64,000 bases of DNA from Pterobdella sp. o SKG-2022 (lineage: Eukaryota > Annelida > Clitellata > Hirudinida > Piscicolidae), in NCBI GenBank assembly GCA_964035795.1, contig OZ038320.1:29235855-29299854 (forward strand), read 5' to 3'. Below are positions 19,501-34,500 of the stretch, piece by piece. A program made the position numbers and the translations under genes. Numbering within the stretch: the stretch's first letter is position 1; each line of letters begins with the position of its first letter. The notes under the pieces were generated by a model. The model saw nothing but the letters and a program-made list of their open reading frames with translations. It did no database searches and was not told where the DNA came from.

Positions 19501-22500
19501 TGTGTGGCAAAACATCAAAAAATCTTTCAAGCGAGCTTCAAATATTTCCATGAAAGGCTCATCAAATACCTGTAAATATTCAAAAATCATAGTTTTAATA
19601 ATAAAAAACTTCAATAGCAATGCAGTAGTAGTAATATAAGAATTTTATCAGAAAAATATCTAAGCAATGAGTCACCTGGAGAGTTTTGGGCTGATGGAAA
19701 AAGTCCGACATGAAGTTAAGAATATATTCCAGTTGGGTGCCCTCTAGCTTATATATTTTTATCACTTTTATAAATTCCTTCTTCTTGGTACAGAATGCCA
19801 ACCAAGATAAAAGTTGCAATAGGTACAGGTTTATATAGAAACAAATTACACTTCCCATTAAATCTAAAGAAAACGTAATTTGAAATAGAATTAAAAAATA
19901 GAAGAACGCAGTATACACTAGAATGGCTCAATGGAATAATGATACATGAAAAATACATGAATGCAACATACGGACCTTTCCGATTTGTGGGAATTAAAAC
20001 CGCCGACTTAGCTAAAAGCTGTTTTATATCGACTAATGCCAAGTTGTTGAATTTTTCACTTTGTGTTGTTGTTGTGATTGTCAAATGAAATGTCAATCGA
20101 TATTATTATTTCTTATGTTCAAAAGCTGTTACCTGCCAGTTTCTGGTTCGGGGTGAATGGCAAAAAGGTCATTTAGGTCCTCTTTTTTAATTTTTTTTTT
20201 CGCTATAGAAGAACATAAATTGTGTACAACATTGATGTTGACTTTTTTAGAAGGTGTGAAAGTGAGAGACCTCGTTTCTTCTTGTGAGTTTAGCACTCGT
20301 TTTTCCATCAAATACAGCTCTATGTTGTTTCTGTTATAAAATTGTAAACGCTAGTTTAGTAATACATTTCATATAAGAATAGAACAAACACTTATGTATG
20401 GTAAACTCAGAACACAACTTGATAAATACTGAAAATTTTATAATTAGGAAACATGAAAGCACATTTGAGCTAAGCTTAAAACCTGTAAATGTTTATATAT
20501 TCTATAGCCTGCCCTCCTGCTAAATACTGCCACTTTAACACATACTTTGAGATACCTTTCATAATTCTGTTTATCCGTACCTAAGATAAGTACAATTATA
20601 TCACGATGTAATTTATACTTGATTATAGGTATAAAGTACTTGAAATTTATAGAGCTTATTTAATAGAAGGATCAAAAAGAACAAATGAAGCTAAGGATTA
20701 CTTTCGAGTTTCTTCGGAGTAAACTAGTAATCAAATGGTGATCAGGTTGGGTGAATCGTTGAGCGTAATTGAAAGGTATGGGACGGGGAATGACAAGGTT
20801 GCACAATTGACGGCAGTATGGACACCAAACTTCTCTATCGTGCAAGGGTTTACGCAGAAAACGAAACAAATCTTGCTGCTCAAGAGTCTGAAAATTGAAT
20901 AACTATTAAATAACAATTAAACAACAACTTTTAAATTTATGAAATAATTAAAAACTTATCAAAAATTAGCATGCACATTAAATCATACCATGGTTCTCTC
21001 CATGAGTTTGAAATAGCAATGATAGTGGATGGGATGGTTGCATGACTGAATCCACAGATTATCATACCATTCAATAGGAAGCGACTGTCAAATATCTTGT
21101 TTTAAACTGAAAATTTATTTTTTTGTTTTAAACGTTCTAAAAAAATCATTTTTTAATAACTTTTTTGAATAAACGAAAATATCAAAAAAGGATGTCAGAT
21201 CCTTCATTTATATCAGTCTTTCTATTCACATAAAGTTTCTCAACATATTTACTTACAACTTTTCGGAACATGCTCTTATTGAGCTTATATAATTGTTTGA
21301 AGTTGTGTTGGAAGGTATTTTCTTTTATGTAGGATAGTAGGGGGTGGTATTCAGAAACACTATGTCCCAGCACTGTAGAAGTTATGTCACTCAAAATTAT
21401 CATAAAAATTCAATTATTAGATTATAACCGTATGATAACGTCTACACTTGAATATTAAAAAAAAATCCTTTTCTTATTTTTTCTGAACGGATGTTTTTTG
21501 AGGTGGCTAACAAACTCATTAAAGCAAAAGGTCCTGCTTGTTTCAAGACAGAACCAAATATTTTGAACAACTGTATTCATATTTTAAGAATTTCAATTTG
21601 TTTCTTCAAAACTGTTTTTTTTTTTACTTTTTCATTTTATGTCTTGCAGCTTTTCTTCATCAAGACGTTCGCTTGCCAGATTTATTTACTTGGCTGGATC
21701 TATAGCAGCTTTGCTCACCGACCTTTTTTAAGCCTTTCGAACCATAATGTTGTCTTCATTTTAGAGGCAGTAGCTAGTTGCCCGTAAAGGCTATCTTTTG
21801 GGAGTCTTGTCGAACATTCAAGCAACATAACTAGTTTTTTGCTTGCGCAGCTCAAGAAATGAATGGCTGAGTAAAACAAAAGAATTTATAAATGAATGAT
21901 CCCAATGAAGATTATGCTGCTAAATAGTTGCTGAGTCACACGAAGAACGAAGAGAACAAAAAAAAATATTTCAATTAAATAATTAAAAGCATTTAGTATA
22001 GTCAAAAATTATAGAAATATTTTTATCGAATGTGGTACATATACTTACACTGGGTTCTAAGGATATAAACCATTACACAATTGTTGGAGTTAGAACTGTC
22101 CATGGGCTGGTCGCACTGAATGCATTTGACTCTTATGTCTTCAGGTTCTTTAATTAAATATTATAGAAAACATTTTCATGAAAATGATTCTTCATTATTT
22201 TCAAATTATTTTATAAAATGCAATGGAAAATGTCAAGAATATATATTCTTTAATATGACTCGTTCAAAGTAAATGCCCAACTACAACTAGAAATTAATCG
22301 ACGAATAGAATAACAAAATGAACGGGTTACAATGATTTTTTAATAATATATTTTTGATTAAAAATGTATGATGCAGCACCAAACTGATAAATAGAACAAA
22401 AAACTAATATTTTGTTCAAAATATATGAATCAAAAAAAATCAGATTTGTCACAAAGCTAAAGGAAGAATAAACTAACAGAGAATAAAGCTCCAAAAATAA

Positions 22501-25500
22501 GAAAATTATAGCTATACATACTTTTAATGGCTTAGGTGAAATTAATTGATTGATAGAAAAGGCTTCAGAAAAGATGAAAGTTCAAATGAAAACAACTAAA
22601 TGAAGATTCGATAAAATAGAATTTTATGCGCACCCAATTCAATTTCGTTTGTTTCTAGGAATTTCTTTCCTTTTGCTGCCATTTTTTTCATCAGTTGAGC
22701 TTTTTTTGCTTGTGCCTTTTTTTTCCTTTTGAACATTTAAACAAATCATTCTTTCAAGTTTGATGAAAACTATTATTATTCAAATTCATTTAAAACAACA
22801 GGGATACAAGACGTTTCTCAGATCTTTATTTGAGACTGCAAACCCCGCAACACTTCCAAACGTTTTTTTGATTAAACTAGTCCGAACTATACAATTAACA
22901 TACATTTTTGTTTTTTTAGCTTCTTCGTCTTCTTTGATGTTTTGAGATTCTTGTGCCACATACTCTTCCACAACCTCCAACACCACCTGACTACCATCCA
23001 CCAATTGGTCTAGAACTTCCCCTATGAAGTACTCTGCTCCACCAATCCTAACACCAGTGCTGTCAGGAGAGCCGTATCTTACGGCTCCTTCTCCTCCTTC
23101 CATCATATATGGAATTATTTGTAATATCAAAAATTGAATCATTCGTAAGTTTACGTAAAAAATTTTAATTAATAACGTCCGTCATAATAATTTTAGAATA
23201 ATAAATAATATATGACTAAAAAGAACGTAAAATATCACTACAAACAAACTGAAAACAACAAAGTGTAACATAAAATTAGAAAACCCTTAAAAAAATTGAA
23301 AAGATTGTGTTAACTTAGCGACCCACAGCACAAAAAAAATAAAATTGCTAACTATAATCTGCTAACTCATATATAAAGGCAAGTATGTCTTCTTAGTCAA
23401 ATCTTTAAACAACTTAAGGAGCAGTGAAAGAATGGTATCTCGACTGCGGGCTGTGGGATTAACGTGTTGATACCATTTGGGCCCATATTGAAAAGTTTTC
23501 AACTCCTCCATCTCTGGATCATATCCATATTGAGTCTCTTTAATGTGATCTGGTGTGGGCTCCACATATTCGTACAGCTCGTCAAACAAGTTGAACAGAC
23601 CTTTGAAGTAAATGGTTGATTGAATTTTCCGCAACATAAAAATTAAATTGAAATCACGTTAATTCAATCAAATATAAAGCTCAAAAGCTATGATAATCGG
23701 TTAAATTATTCAATAATCGCTAAGACCATAGTTGCCAACGATGTTGAAATCGTAGTCGAATTGGACCAGGCAATGTTGATAGAGGTTGTTAAGAAAAGGA
23801 GATTCCTCTTCGGATTTGTGAATCTGTTGAGTTTGTAAAATTGTTTTAAAAAATAATTCTAAAGTAATTTTGTTTCAATCGATAATCAACTAGCCACAAT
23901 AAAACGAGTCTATTTATGAACACAAATAAATTTTATTAAGATACGAAGCTAAGTAACATTTTCATATATATCTTATATTTGTGTTTCAAGCCCTAATAAA
24001 TATTTAGTCGAAAATTTATATTATAAAATACTTCAACAGTGATATAATGGTGAAACAACAGAATGAATAAAAGTAAATTAATGAAGTATCAATAATTGAA
24101 ATATAATAACTACATAGTTTACTATAAATAAGATTAATAATAAAAAGACTATAAATAGACCATAATAAGCTCTAACGTAAGGAAACTTTAAAGCCATATT
24201 CAACAAGTGAATAGTTATTTGGAGGGTGCTCAGTCGCATTTTTTGTTGGCACTGTGTGGTGGCAGTTAAATATAAGAGGGCTTGTACCAGGTAACGCTAT
24301 GCGACCTTCATGTGCCACTTGGCGCGTAGTAATTTTCATTAGAGAAAATGCTATAAGATTCTAGTAAGTATTATTACTGATATTATGCTACGAAATCTTA
24401 TTATTGTTGTTATTACTTCATAGCACCTTATACAAAATAACAAAGAGAAGGCCATGTAAGGAAAGAGAATTGAGGAAGTTGGTGTAGCCAGCTAAATACT
24501 GGTGATGGTTCTAGGAAAAATAATATTACTTGAACAACATAAAATTTTATAAAAACCAATATTAATTATTGACTAAACTCCATAGAATAATGCTTACTTG
24601 CATTGGTTTGCGGAAGGGGGGCCAGATGTTGTCTTGGGAAGAAATAAGCTGCTCTTTCTGTAGTCTTTTAAAATTTGAACTTACTAATGTCAGTGCCAAG
24701 AGCACCAAAAAGGTGACAAAATTGTAAAGAAAGTATCATTAAACTATAAAACCCTGCAAATATAATGCAGAAAAAACACTGAACTAGTTTAAAAAGCTTT
24801 TTGTTTAAAAAACTATAAAATTTCATTGCAGGCCCTTCATGGCAGACTATGGAGCTAACGCCTAGTCACCTTGTGCTTCTTTCACAAACATTCAAAAAAT
24901 GCAAGAAAGCACAATCTGATGCAACTAGGAAGGTAACAAACTACGTACAACGCCTATTTACACAACCCTTCACCAAGCGATCTCCGCCTCTTCTACCCCT
25001 TGTTCCACTTCTGTTCTAAAATATTTGTTCCTTCCTTAAGCACTCGACCACCCAAATATCTTAGACTTCTCCTTTTTCGCCTTGAACTTCAATATTGAAG
25101 CTTAGTCTTTTAATCCTGAAAAAAGTTCAACTTATAGCTGTACCAAGTTACTGCAACTTCCCAAATTATAAACTTGTGGATAAACGGGCCAAACTCAGTT
25201 TCACAATCTAAACCAAAAGGCGCCTAGCAATAATAGACAGAATTTACACACCTTTCCTATCCATCTATTATCATCTCATTTTTTTCATATCTTCCTGCTT
25301 TAACTTGGATGAAAAATCTTATTTTTGAAGAATTTTTTAATTTTTCAGGCTGACCTAATCTGATCCTGGTCCGACTAACACCCTTTTCTCCGAATTTAGC
25401 AACATTTGACGGGCAAGGACGCAAATGACAAATAACACTTCTGCAGGGCAAGTATTTGTAGTTTTGTTGCTTAGCAGTAGATGCCCGCTTTTGCTGAAAA

Positions 25501-28500
25501 TAGGGTTTCTCTCTCGTTGAACTTAAAAGCCTCCCACGAATGAGTCTAACGCTACTAACGAAACAAGCACTTGCTCTACATTCTCTTTTGGTTTGACTTT
25601 ACTTAGTAAATTGATGTATGGTCCAAAAAAATGTAAAAAATAGCAACAAAAAAAATTATGATTTTGAAAATTTACTTAAGTTTAGTTTTGCTAAGTTCAC
25701 TTGGTGATTTTGTTCGAATTAGGAGAGTCCAGTTAACTTGGACTTGTTTTACAAAATATATATCCGTATATTCTGTTTAATTTAATGTTTTTTTTTATGA
25801 ATGAACAACTTTGATTTTTTTTCAATGTTTTTAACATATGCATTAAGAAAAAATTTTCAAATTTGATTGATTGAAAATTGCTTGATTACTTATTTTTGTT
25901 CAAGCCGAAAAAGGATAAAGAGCGAGTGTTTGTTACCAAGGTTTATCCCCAGACCCCTGGAGATATTTGAATAACAACAACACTCACCGTTGTGTGTAGA
26001 TAATGACGGAATTATTGAATTCATCTGAAGTTATGCTTCTCATTCTCACCATCACAGGGTCATACTCGCGCAACAGTACATCGGCTTTGTGGTGGTTTGA
26101 AGTTTTCTTCATTATTTACAATTTTGTTTTAGAATTTTAAAAGTCGTTTTTTTGTGTTTAGCTTATAAACATAGTATTCCAAGTTATTTGAAAAAGTTAC
26201 TTTGATAATTTTATATCAGTTGGCGGGGATGATACTTTATGATGTGGAACTAATAATTTCATTTTTGAATTTCACATTTACCATGAAAAGGATAAAAATA
26301 TAATTTCAAAAGTGTAAATATATACCCAAAATACTTTTTAATTTTTGGAAAAAAATATATCAACTGTTTGTTATAGGGATTAACTTTTAATATGATATTG
26401 TCCTTCCAGAGGCTCGTTGCGAGTGCCAAATGTCTCTCTTTCCAGAAAAGCCACCTGATTTAACCCATTTCAAATATTTATATTTACACATTAAAAAAAA
26501 TTATACAAATTGAAATTTTAAATTCATTTGGAAAAAACACTGTCAACTAAATACATTTTGTTTGACCATGGAATGAAAATTTCATTTTTCAATTATTAAT
26601 AAATGAAGTACTTTTTGCTACCACCTCTTGCAAAACATCGTCAGCTTCACTCTCCCAACTTCTATGCGCCGTCAATCCTCTGAAACGTTTATAGTAGCAT
26701 CATCTATTGCGCCTAAAAACGGGTCTAACGACCACATTCAGGTTTGGTTGACGTGTGAAACTTTCAATCTTCAACTTGCATAATGAAACTGGCTTTTATA
26801 GCTCAGTGTTAGAGCACTAGATGCTCGCTTTGATCTGAGCCGACGATCGCTGTACAACCGGCAATCAACATCGTGTAAAAGAATTAGTAGAAACCTGTAA
26901 GGAATTCTTTTCTTGAATTCTGTGTGAGTGAGGGCTTCTTTCGATAAGATGTTAACAATCTCTCTTTGTAATACTTTCTTATCACTTCCACCTGGTACAT
27001 GTATCATGTTATTTAATGCTCACAAACAATTAATTGAAAAATAGCGTGTTTACATGATCTGAATGAATAATGATAACCTGATGCTCTTTACAGGATTATA
27101 GGACAAGAAAACATTAAATCATTCCAATAAAACAGTTGTCAAAACTTTACATGATTCTACCATTCAAATGGGCTATAAAAACCTGATAGAACCCTGGCGT
27201 TGGTGAGAATGGCGAAGTAGAAAAGCACTTCATCCAACAGGTACAAATGCTTGTTTATATGCGAATCACTTGCAAAGCTTGAGATCAGTTGGTTCAATGT
27301 GTCGAAACTGAAAAAGCAGTTTTATGCACAGATTTTATATTTTATTTAAAAATAGAAATGCTACTTGCAAAAGTTATGAAGTAAGAAAATTAATGGTTTA
27401 AAAAAAGAAAATGGCAAACTTTTCGAGTGTGTACTGCACAAAAAATTCCCGAGGCATTTGTGTGCATGCAAACTGAAAACCATTTAATTTCTTATTTGAA
27501 AAATTTTCAATAAATACGATATTTTGTTTTCGTTTTAGCTTTTAAAGTGCTCTTCTTTTTTTTTATATTTATACTTTCAACATAAACACTATGACACATC
27601 AAAATGAAAAGAAGACATCTCAATTGGTTGGAATTTTTTCAAAGCGCTGCAAAAACATCGAAATTTGAAAGATTTTTTTCACATTGTGACAAACAAAACA
27701 GAAGGAATCAGTCTTTCAGTTAAGTGGGTAAGGAAATAAAATAAGGCAAAACATCAATAACTGAAAGAAAGATGCGTTGCTACAAAGTTTTAAATTTAGT
27801 GTGAGTGCAAAAGGAGCGAATCAATTTCGAATAAGTGAAAAAATAATTCTTTCTTCACAAATTTTTTCAAAAATTTTGAGCTTTTCACTCTACTCGCAGT
27901 TTTTCAAGCGAAAAGAATTGCAATTGAAAGTTCTCAGCTTTCGTAAAGTTTGTGTAACGTGGTGGGAAAGTTGGATTTTTTGGTTTGAAATAATCTTCAG
28001 TAATGAAAAAAGGCGCATTTTGGATAGGCTTGCTAAATAAGAGTAATAGAAAAATTTTGGAAACCAAAAAAAGTTTTGCCTATAGTAGCAAACCAAAGAA
28101 GTTCTTTGGCGTGTGGCGGAATAAGAGCCAAAGAAAAACTCGTTTGGCATTTCTTAATTTAAGTAAAGATTTCAAAAATAATATTTCTGTTTTACTAGAC
28201 TGCTCGCTGCTATTTGTGGAGAGTAGTGCTGAAAAATGATAGAAATTTCAACAAAATAACGTACCAATCTAAACTTATAAGTGCACAAATAGCTGGTTGA
28301 AAACGTAAAATGTTAGCTAAATAAATAGGTCAACTGTATAATTAAATTTGGGCCAAAATAAAATTGTATGTTTATTAACGGGGCAAAATATCTATGAAAG
28401 CAGAAAAAGTTTCATGAGCAAGAAATGGAAAAAAAAATAGTTTTAGCTTGAAAAAAATGTCAATTGGTTACTCAAAAAGCTAATTGAGTCAAGATCAATA

Positions 28501-31500
28501 AGATATATCAGAATCATTAACAAAAGTCACATTCAACTATTGACACTAAAAAAGTACTAAAAACAAGGTGGTCATACAGCAAATTTGTTATCGTAAAACG
28601 GTTTTTGCCTTCATTTTTCAAAATGCGTATTTTAAACATGAAAATTTAGATTTTTCATTTCATGCTTTTTGAATGGTCAAAATTTTATTAAGGAAAAATT
28701 TTAAACAAGTAATTTTTGGAAAAAAATATGAGTGGTAATACAGCAACATTGTACCCTGTATATAAAAATTATTTCTTGGTTTGATTGTGAGTTTGATGCT
28801 ATTCAGCAAGGGTTCGTCATTTTGCTGTTTGTTTCAAGCTTTCGGGCGATCTTACTGCAGACTATTACAACGGTAATTTTATATACAATCTCAATTTTGT
28901 TTTCATCACTTTTGTAAAAGAAAACAAGTTTGGATTGCTTCAATGATAACGCCATTATTCTCATCATTTTGCTATAAATTAATAAATATTAATAAGATGC
29001 AGAAAGCATGTGTGGAACCTGGACTAAGAAGATATCCGGATCAACAGTAGAGCAGCAGAAAGTGGTAAACTTGTATAATTTGCTGTATGTTCTGACGCTG
29101 GAGCTGTTTCTTAACCATTTGTAAACCATTTGTTCTGCCGAGGCCGCCTTTAAACAGTCATTTTGCTATAGATAATGATTTTTGATAAAAAATCTTATAG
29201 TTTTGGTAATTTAGTGCCTCCACAGAAACATTGAATGTATAACGTTAACTTGAGTTTCATTAAGATCAGTTTTATCATAAAAAATTGAGATGAAACGTTT
29301 GAAAGAGTTAACAACCCATAGTCGGATGGGACTATGAACAAGTCTTTTGAGAAACTCCTCTTCCAGCTGAACATTCTTTTCTCGTAAATTTCCCACCATC
29401 ATTTCACTGAACAAGACAATTGAAAAAATTCGATGGAATGGTATGTGGTAAAACACCACGAAGAAATTCTGAAGTATTTTTTAATTATGAAAAAATTAAA
29501 ATCAATTTATTAAATTTATATTATTTTAACATCATTGATTTTTCAAGTTTTAGAGTTCAATACAATAACAAATATAAAACTGATAGCCTAAACTTTCGAA
29601 GTTTTTAGACCAAGCTTTTCAGAAAAACAATGCAGTTGGAACAAACCAATTCATGTCTTTTGATCCAATTTTGGAGCCTAACAAGAACTGGATGGAAAAG
29701 TGACAGACCAATAACCTCTTGTGAAATGCCTTTGAAGTGGTGCAGCATGGTCCACATTGGATGCAAGCAGATCTTTAATAGATTTTAATAAGAATTTATA
29801 GCGGTATATAACTTTGTATAACAAATTATAATTGGTTTTGTGTGTATCGAAGAGTAATTAAACAAAACACACAATAACATCAAAAATTATACAGAGAAAT
29901 GGGTTGATGAAAATTGTGGCAAAAGTTTGTGGCATTAGGTCCTCTCCCCATTAATGCCAATAATCTGACCAGGGCCGATAAAGTGATTAGAGCAGATCAA
30001 ACGACGCTTGAAGACTATTTGAGAGCGTAAACTCACAGTTAACAGACTTGATTGAAATTTTGGTTAATTTTTAATTGCTAGCAGTTTTCTTTTTTTTCAG
30101 TTTTTAATATGGGAAACAAACACAAAGTATTTAATTAACTACATTGAATAAGATTTTATTGAAAAATTTAAAAATTACCAAGTAATTATCACAAAAAGCT
30201 TAGGGAATTTAGTCAAAAAAATACTTGTTTTTGTTTCCCATTCTATTGTTTCAAACTACGACCATTTTTTGAAAAGTTTCTGTTCTACAACGAATAACTA
30301 AAACAAATAAAAAAAATATCATTTGTACTGAGACAGAAAAATCTAAATAATGAAAGTACACTAAACCCAATGATATAAAAACTACTTGCAAATTAACTTA
30401 TTGTTGGAAAACTTAAATATCAATTTGAAGACACTCACCTCCACTTGAGCCGTAAACGCTCTCATTATAACATGGTCTTGTTCGTCGAATTTGTAAAAAT
30501 CCTTTATAACTGGATGCATTCCTGATATATATGTTTCAACATTATTCAAAAAGTTAATTTTTCAAAAGTTGAGAATGAATCATGAAAAAGTATATATATG
30601 CATTTTTATGTATTATGTAGCATATCAACATTAAAATATATTTAAATATCAATATATCTGATGTTTTTTTAAAAAGGTTTTCTAACCTTGGAAATATTTG
30701 ACCATGACTAGCCATACTGTTACATTGAAGGAGTCAAACAGAAACTCGTAAGCTACAGTTCTATGGTTTAGAAAATGTATAAAATCATCGTTTGCTTGCT
30801 TGTATATCAGTTCAAATATTATCGGGTATTTTATTTTGAAGTCGAAATAAGCTGAGTCTCTACCTGATGATTATAACGTAAAATTTTTTTAGATTTTTTA
30901 ATAACGTTTTTCAATGTTATATCTATTCAAGATAAAAATACTTTTCAAAGTTTATTCAAGTCCACGAAGCTTTTTTGTGAGTTGAATTCTCATTATCAAG
31001 TAAAAAAAATTATGCACTAGCTTTAAATGTGAGTTTAAGGAAAATATTTCCATCTTTATATATTTTAATGCATATTGCAGGTATGAACAGTGTTGTGTGC
31101 TTGAAAAGACTCATTTTTTGTGCACACTAAAGAATATTTTGTAAAAGACACTTCGTGAAAGGTTTTTGTTTTAGGGTGATATCTACTAAGAATTTAATAA
31201 TAAATGAATAATTTTGTGGCTTTTTTGCTTAGAACTTAATAATACTCAGCAAAAAAACTACTGGAAGCTAATTCTACTTTAAGAACTAAATTAAGTTCTG
31301 TTTTCTGTAGTTTTCTTTTTTTTACATAGACTACTGTTATTCTCAAAGTTTTGAACCTGGTTTTTATATATTTACATAAACAAAGAGAGCTCTATTTTTC
31401 ATTGAGTCTTTTTCAGTCTTTATTCTCATCTAGGCAATAGTAAAACATCTTCGTTACATACTCGCACGACAACATTTCTAATGCTAAAAAGTATTTTTAC

Positions 31501-34500
31501 ATAAAAACATTAATACTAACTTTTGGCCCTCATCATCATCAATATCGATGAAATTGCCCGATATTTCCCAAAATCTCTAAAATTTCACATCTTTCATTGT
31601 TTCGTGGATAATATCTTTCGAAATTTTGCTCTTCTATAATGATTTTTATTAACCTTTTTTTTTTGATGTATCGTAGAGAGGTTTCCACAACACCAGGCTG
31701 CTAACAAGTTTTTTCTTGCTTCGAAAGATGTGTTTTGCAAATTTACATCCCTTTTCCTTCACTCTTAGACTTGTTTCAAAGCAGTTTTTTAAGATGGGAT
31801 ACTGTTTCCATGAATTGTTCAACACAGTTTTTAACATTCGGGTTTTTGTCCCCTCAAGCTTTTTCAGCAACTTTTTTTATCATAGCCCAAGTTAACGATC
31901 TTTAAACAAAACTGACTTTATCACAGGTATAAGAAATCTATATCTAGTTTATTACTAACTGCAAATTTTTAAGCTTTCTTTGACCCTTCTTGATCCTGAT
32001 GCTCAAGTCATTTTTCGTTGAAAAGATTTAGTTCCTTAGGTATATAAAATTATTCATTTTATAGATATTGTGGCCACTCATTGTTTTCATGACACCAGTT
32101 TTATTGGAATTAATGAACTCTGTTTTTTTTGTGTTGGCATAAAAATTTATACCGAAGACTGCGCTTGCGAAAGCTAGATGAGTTTGTGCTTTCTTATCCA
32201 AGGTATGGGTATGAATGTCATCAGAAGAATTTTCGTTAGTAGCTTAAGTTGAAAATTTTCTTCTAAATTTGGCTTAGTGGAGTGTAGATCGAAATTTTCA
32301 GAGCATATTCTATTACTGCCATAACAAACAAACAAATAACGAATATTATTATAGTGGCATGAAACTGATATATCTTCAAGACCACTTAAACATAAACAAG
32401 GTGTTTAGAAGTAACTCTGTAAAACAAACCACCTTTACTATTTTATTTCGAATTCACTTTTTTCTCACTCTTACCCATTAAGCTCTCTTTGTCACCTTTA
32501 TTTTAATGATACACTCCATCTTTTCTATTGAAAAAACAAATTAACACAGCTTGAACCCACGAGTTTTCAGAAGACCATTTGGAAGCGTGTTTGTTTCTAA
32601 AAAAAGTGGTCCAAGTTGATGGGAGAGAAGTGAGTACTCCTAATCGTCACCAAAAGTGTTAATATCAAAAACAAAAATAATTTTGGGTCTTTTAGAAGTT
32701 ATTATAATTTTTTCAAAATCCAACCATTTTCATTGAAACTAATGAAACTTTTCACCAAACGTAATGAAGACTATAAATTTAGTTTTACGTGTGTGTCAGT
32801 AATGACATTTAAACCTCAAATTTTTCTGATTTATTTTATAATACCAAAATACTCACCAAAGTATAGACGATAAGGAGTCTGTTGCCAAGGATGTTCTCCA
32901 TAGAAATTTGATAAGAAAGTCAATAGAACTCGTAAAATCTTACCCATAAAATTATGATATTTCATTAGATCTAAAGCCCTGGTTGGCCAAGAAACAATTT
33001 CTAAGGCTAGTGGAGCCAAAGTTTCTGCGGATGCATGCCCATCTTTCCGGTTCTTCATCCATGTCATTATAAGAATATAATTGTCGACATACGCTTTCGC
33101 TAAACCCCACTGTTAAAAAATTTTATTGATTGAATATTTAATAGAATGTATATTTTAAAAACTTTGGAATCTGAAGTCCATTCTAAAATTAGACAGCTTT
33201 TAAAAGCAAAAATTGACAATTTCAGTAAAGTTTATTCAACAAATAAAGAAGTCACACAATGGGGCATTTTGATATCTATTTAATCTGAATTACACTTAAA
33301 AATGTTTTATAGCGTTTTTTCCAAAAACTTATCTAAAAGGAACTTATATACGCAGTAATGTTGACTTTGTTACAAAAGAAAAGATAATATATCACCATTT
33401 AATATTTTACATAAATATAGACGTCTAATAAAACTGAACAAAACATACAACGACACGGACACCAGATATAACTTCCCTTAAAAGAACTCGAATTTTATCT
33501 TTCTTAAAACAATTAAACAGAACAGTACTAAAAACAACCTTTATAGAGCTATATTGAATATTATTCAAAAATTTAGAGTTTATGAATACAATAAATTAAG
33601 CAGAAAAGTAGTGAAATACCTTGAAACGATGATCACTAGTGAGGGTCAAAAACCACTTCAAAATTCTTGCTTGAAAACCTTCCTTGATGGCCCACACGAA
33701 AAACGAGTCCAACATGCAAGTTCGACTGACTTTTAAGCTTCCAAACACTCTGTTCAAACCCACTGATAAGTTTTTTGGGAAATTAAATTTTTTTAATTCA
33801 CTTATTTTTAATTTTTATTGGTCAAAAGTATCAGTATAACTGACGGTATAACTACACAACCCGAAATAAACATGAAATTTTTTTTCATACTTCAATAATT
33901 AAAATTGAAATTTTCAAAAATTAATTTAACTATTAATTATTACCTAAAATTGGGGGAGAAGAACCATACATATTGTCTCTGATGGTTTCATTGTATCTCT
34001 CAAGTTTTGGACAGTATACTGCAGTGATGTTGATTCAAGATTCTTAAATATTACACAATGTACTGTGGTGATAGTGAATAAAAAACTAGCATTCGGATGT
34101 ATATCTTCAAATTCTTTATTCATAATGTCATAAAAATAAGTTATTATTTTTTCAAAAAAGTCTTTAATATTCAATAACACGATCAAGTGTCTAGAAAAAA
34201 CAGTACAAAAAGTTTTAAAACTAATTAATTTAATAATGATTTCTCCATTAAAAGCTACGCAAGCCTGCAACCAATATTTAGGCTAAAGCCCACAAAGGAA
34301 GAGAAAAATTGGCCGTCCCAAGCAGACCTGGTGGAAGAGCATCGAGGCAAAGACGAAGTCTATTGGAATGACGTGGGCTGAGCTGAAGAAAACCAGCCAG
34401 AACCGAGTGTGTTGGAGGAGTTTTGTTGTAACCCTATGCTCCCACGGATGCAAAAGGACAAAGAAAGTAAAGTCCTCATTAAAACCCCAACCTTTTTCTA

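Noticed and set aside
32831..33067. Free-standing 78-codon minus ORF
   Set aside because: It is the body of UBR3-like exon 33109-32857, not a separate gene.
33949..33970. Stronger-looking donor (TTTTAG|GTAATA) for UBR3-like exon 34254-33970
   Set aside because: It would place TAG in frame. The upstream GTATGG donor keeps the frame and joins in phase to the next exon.
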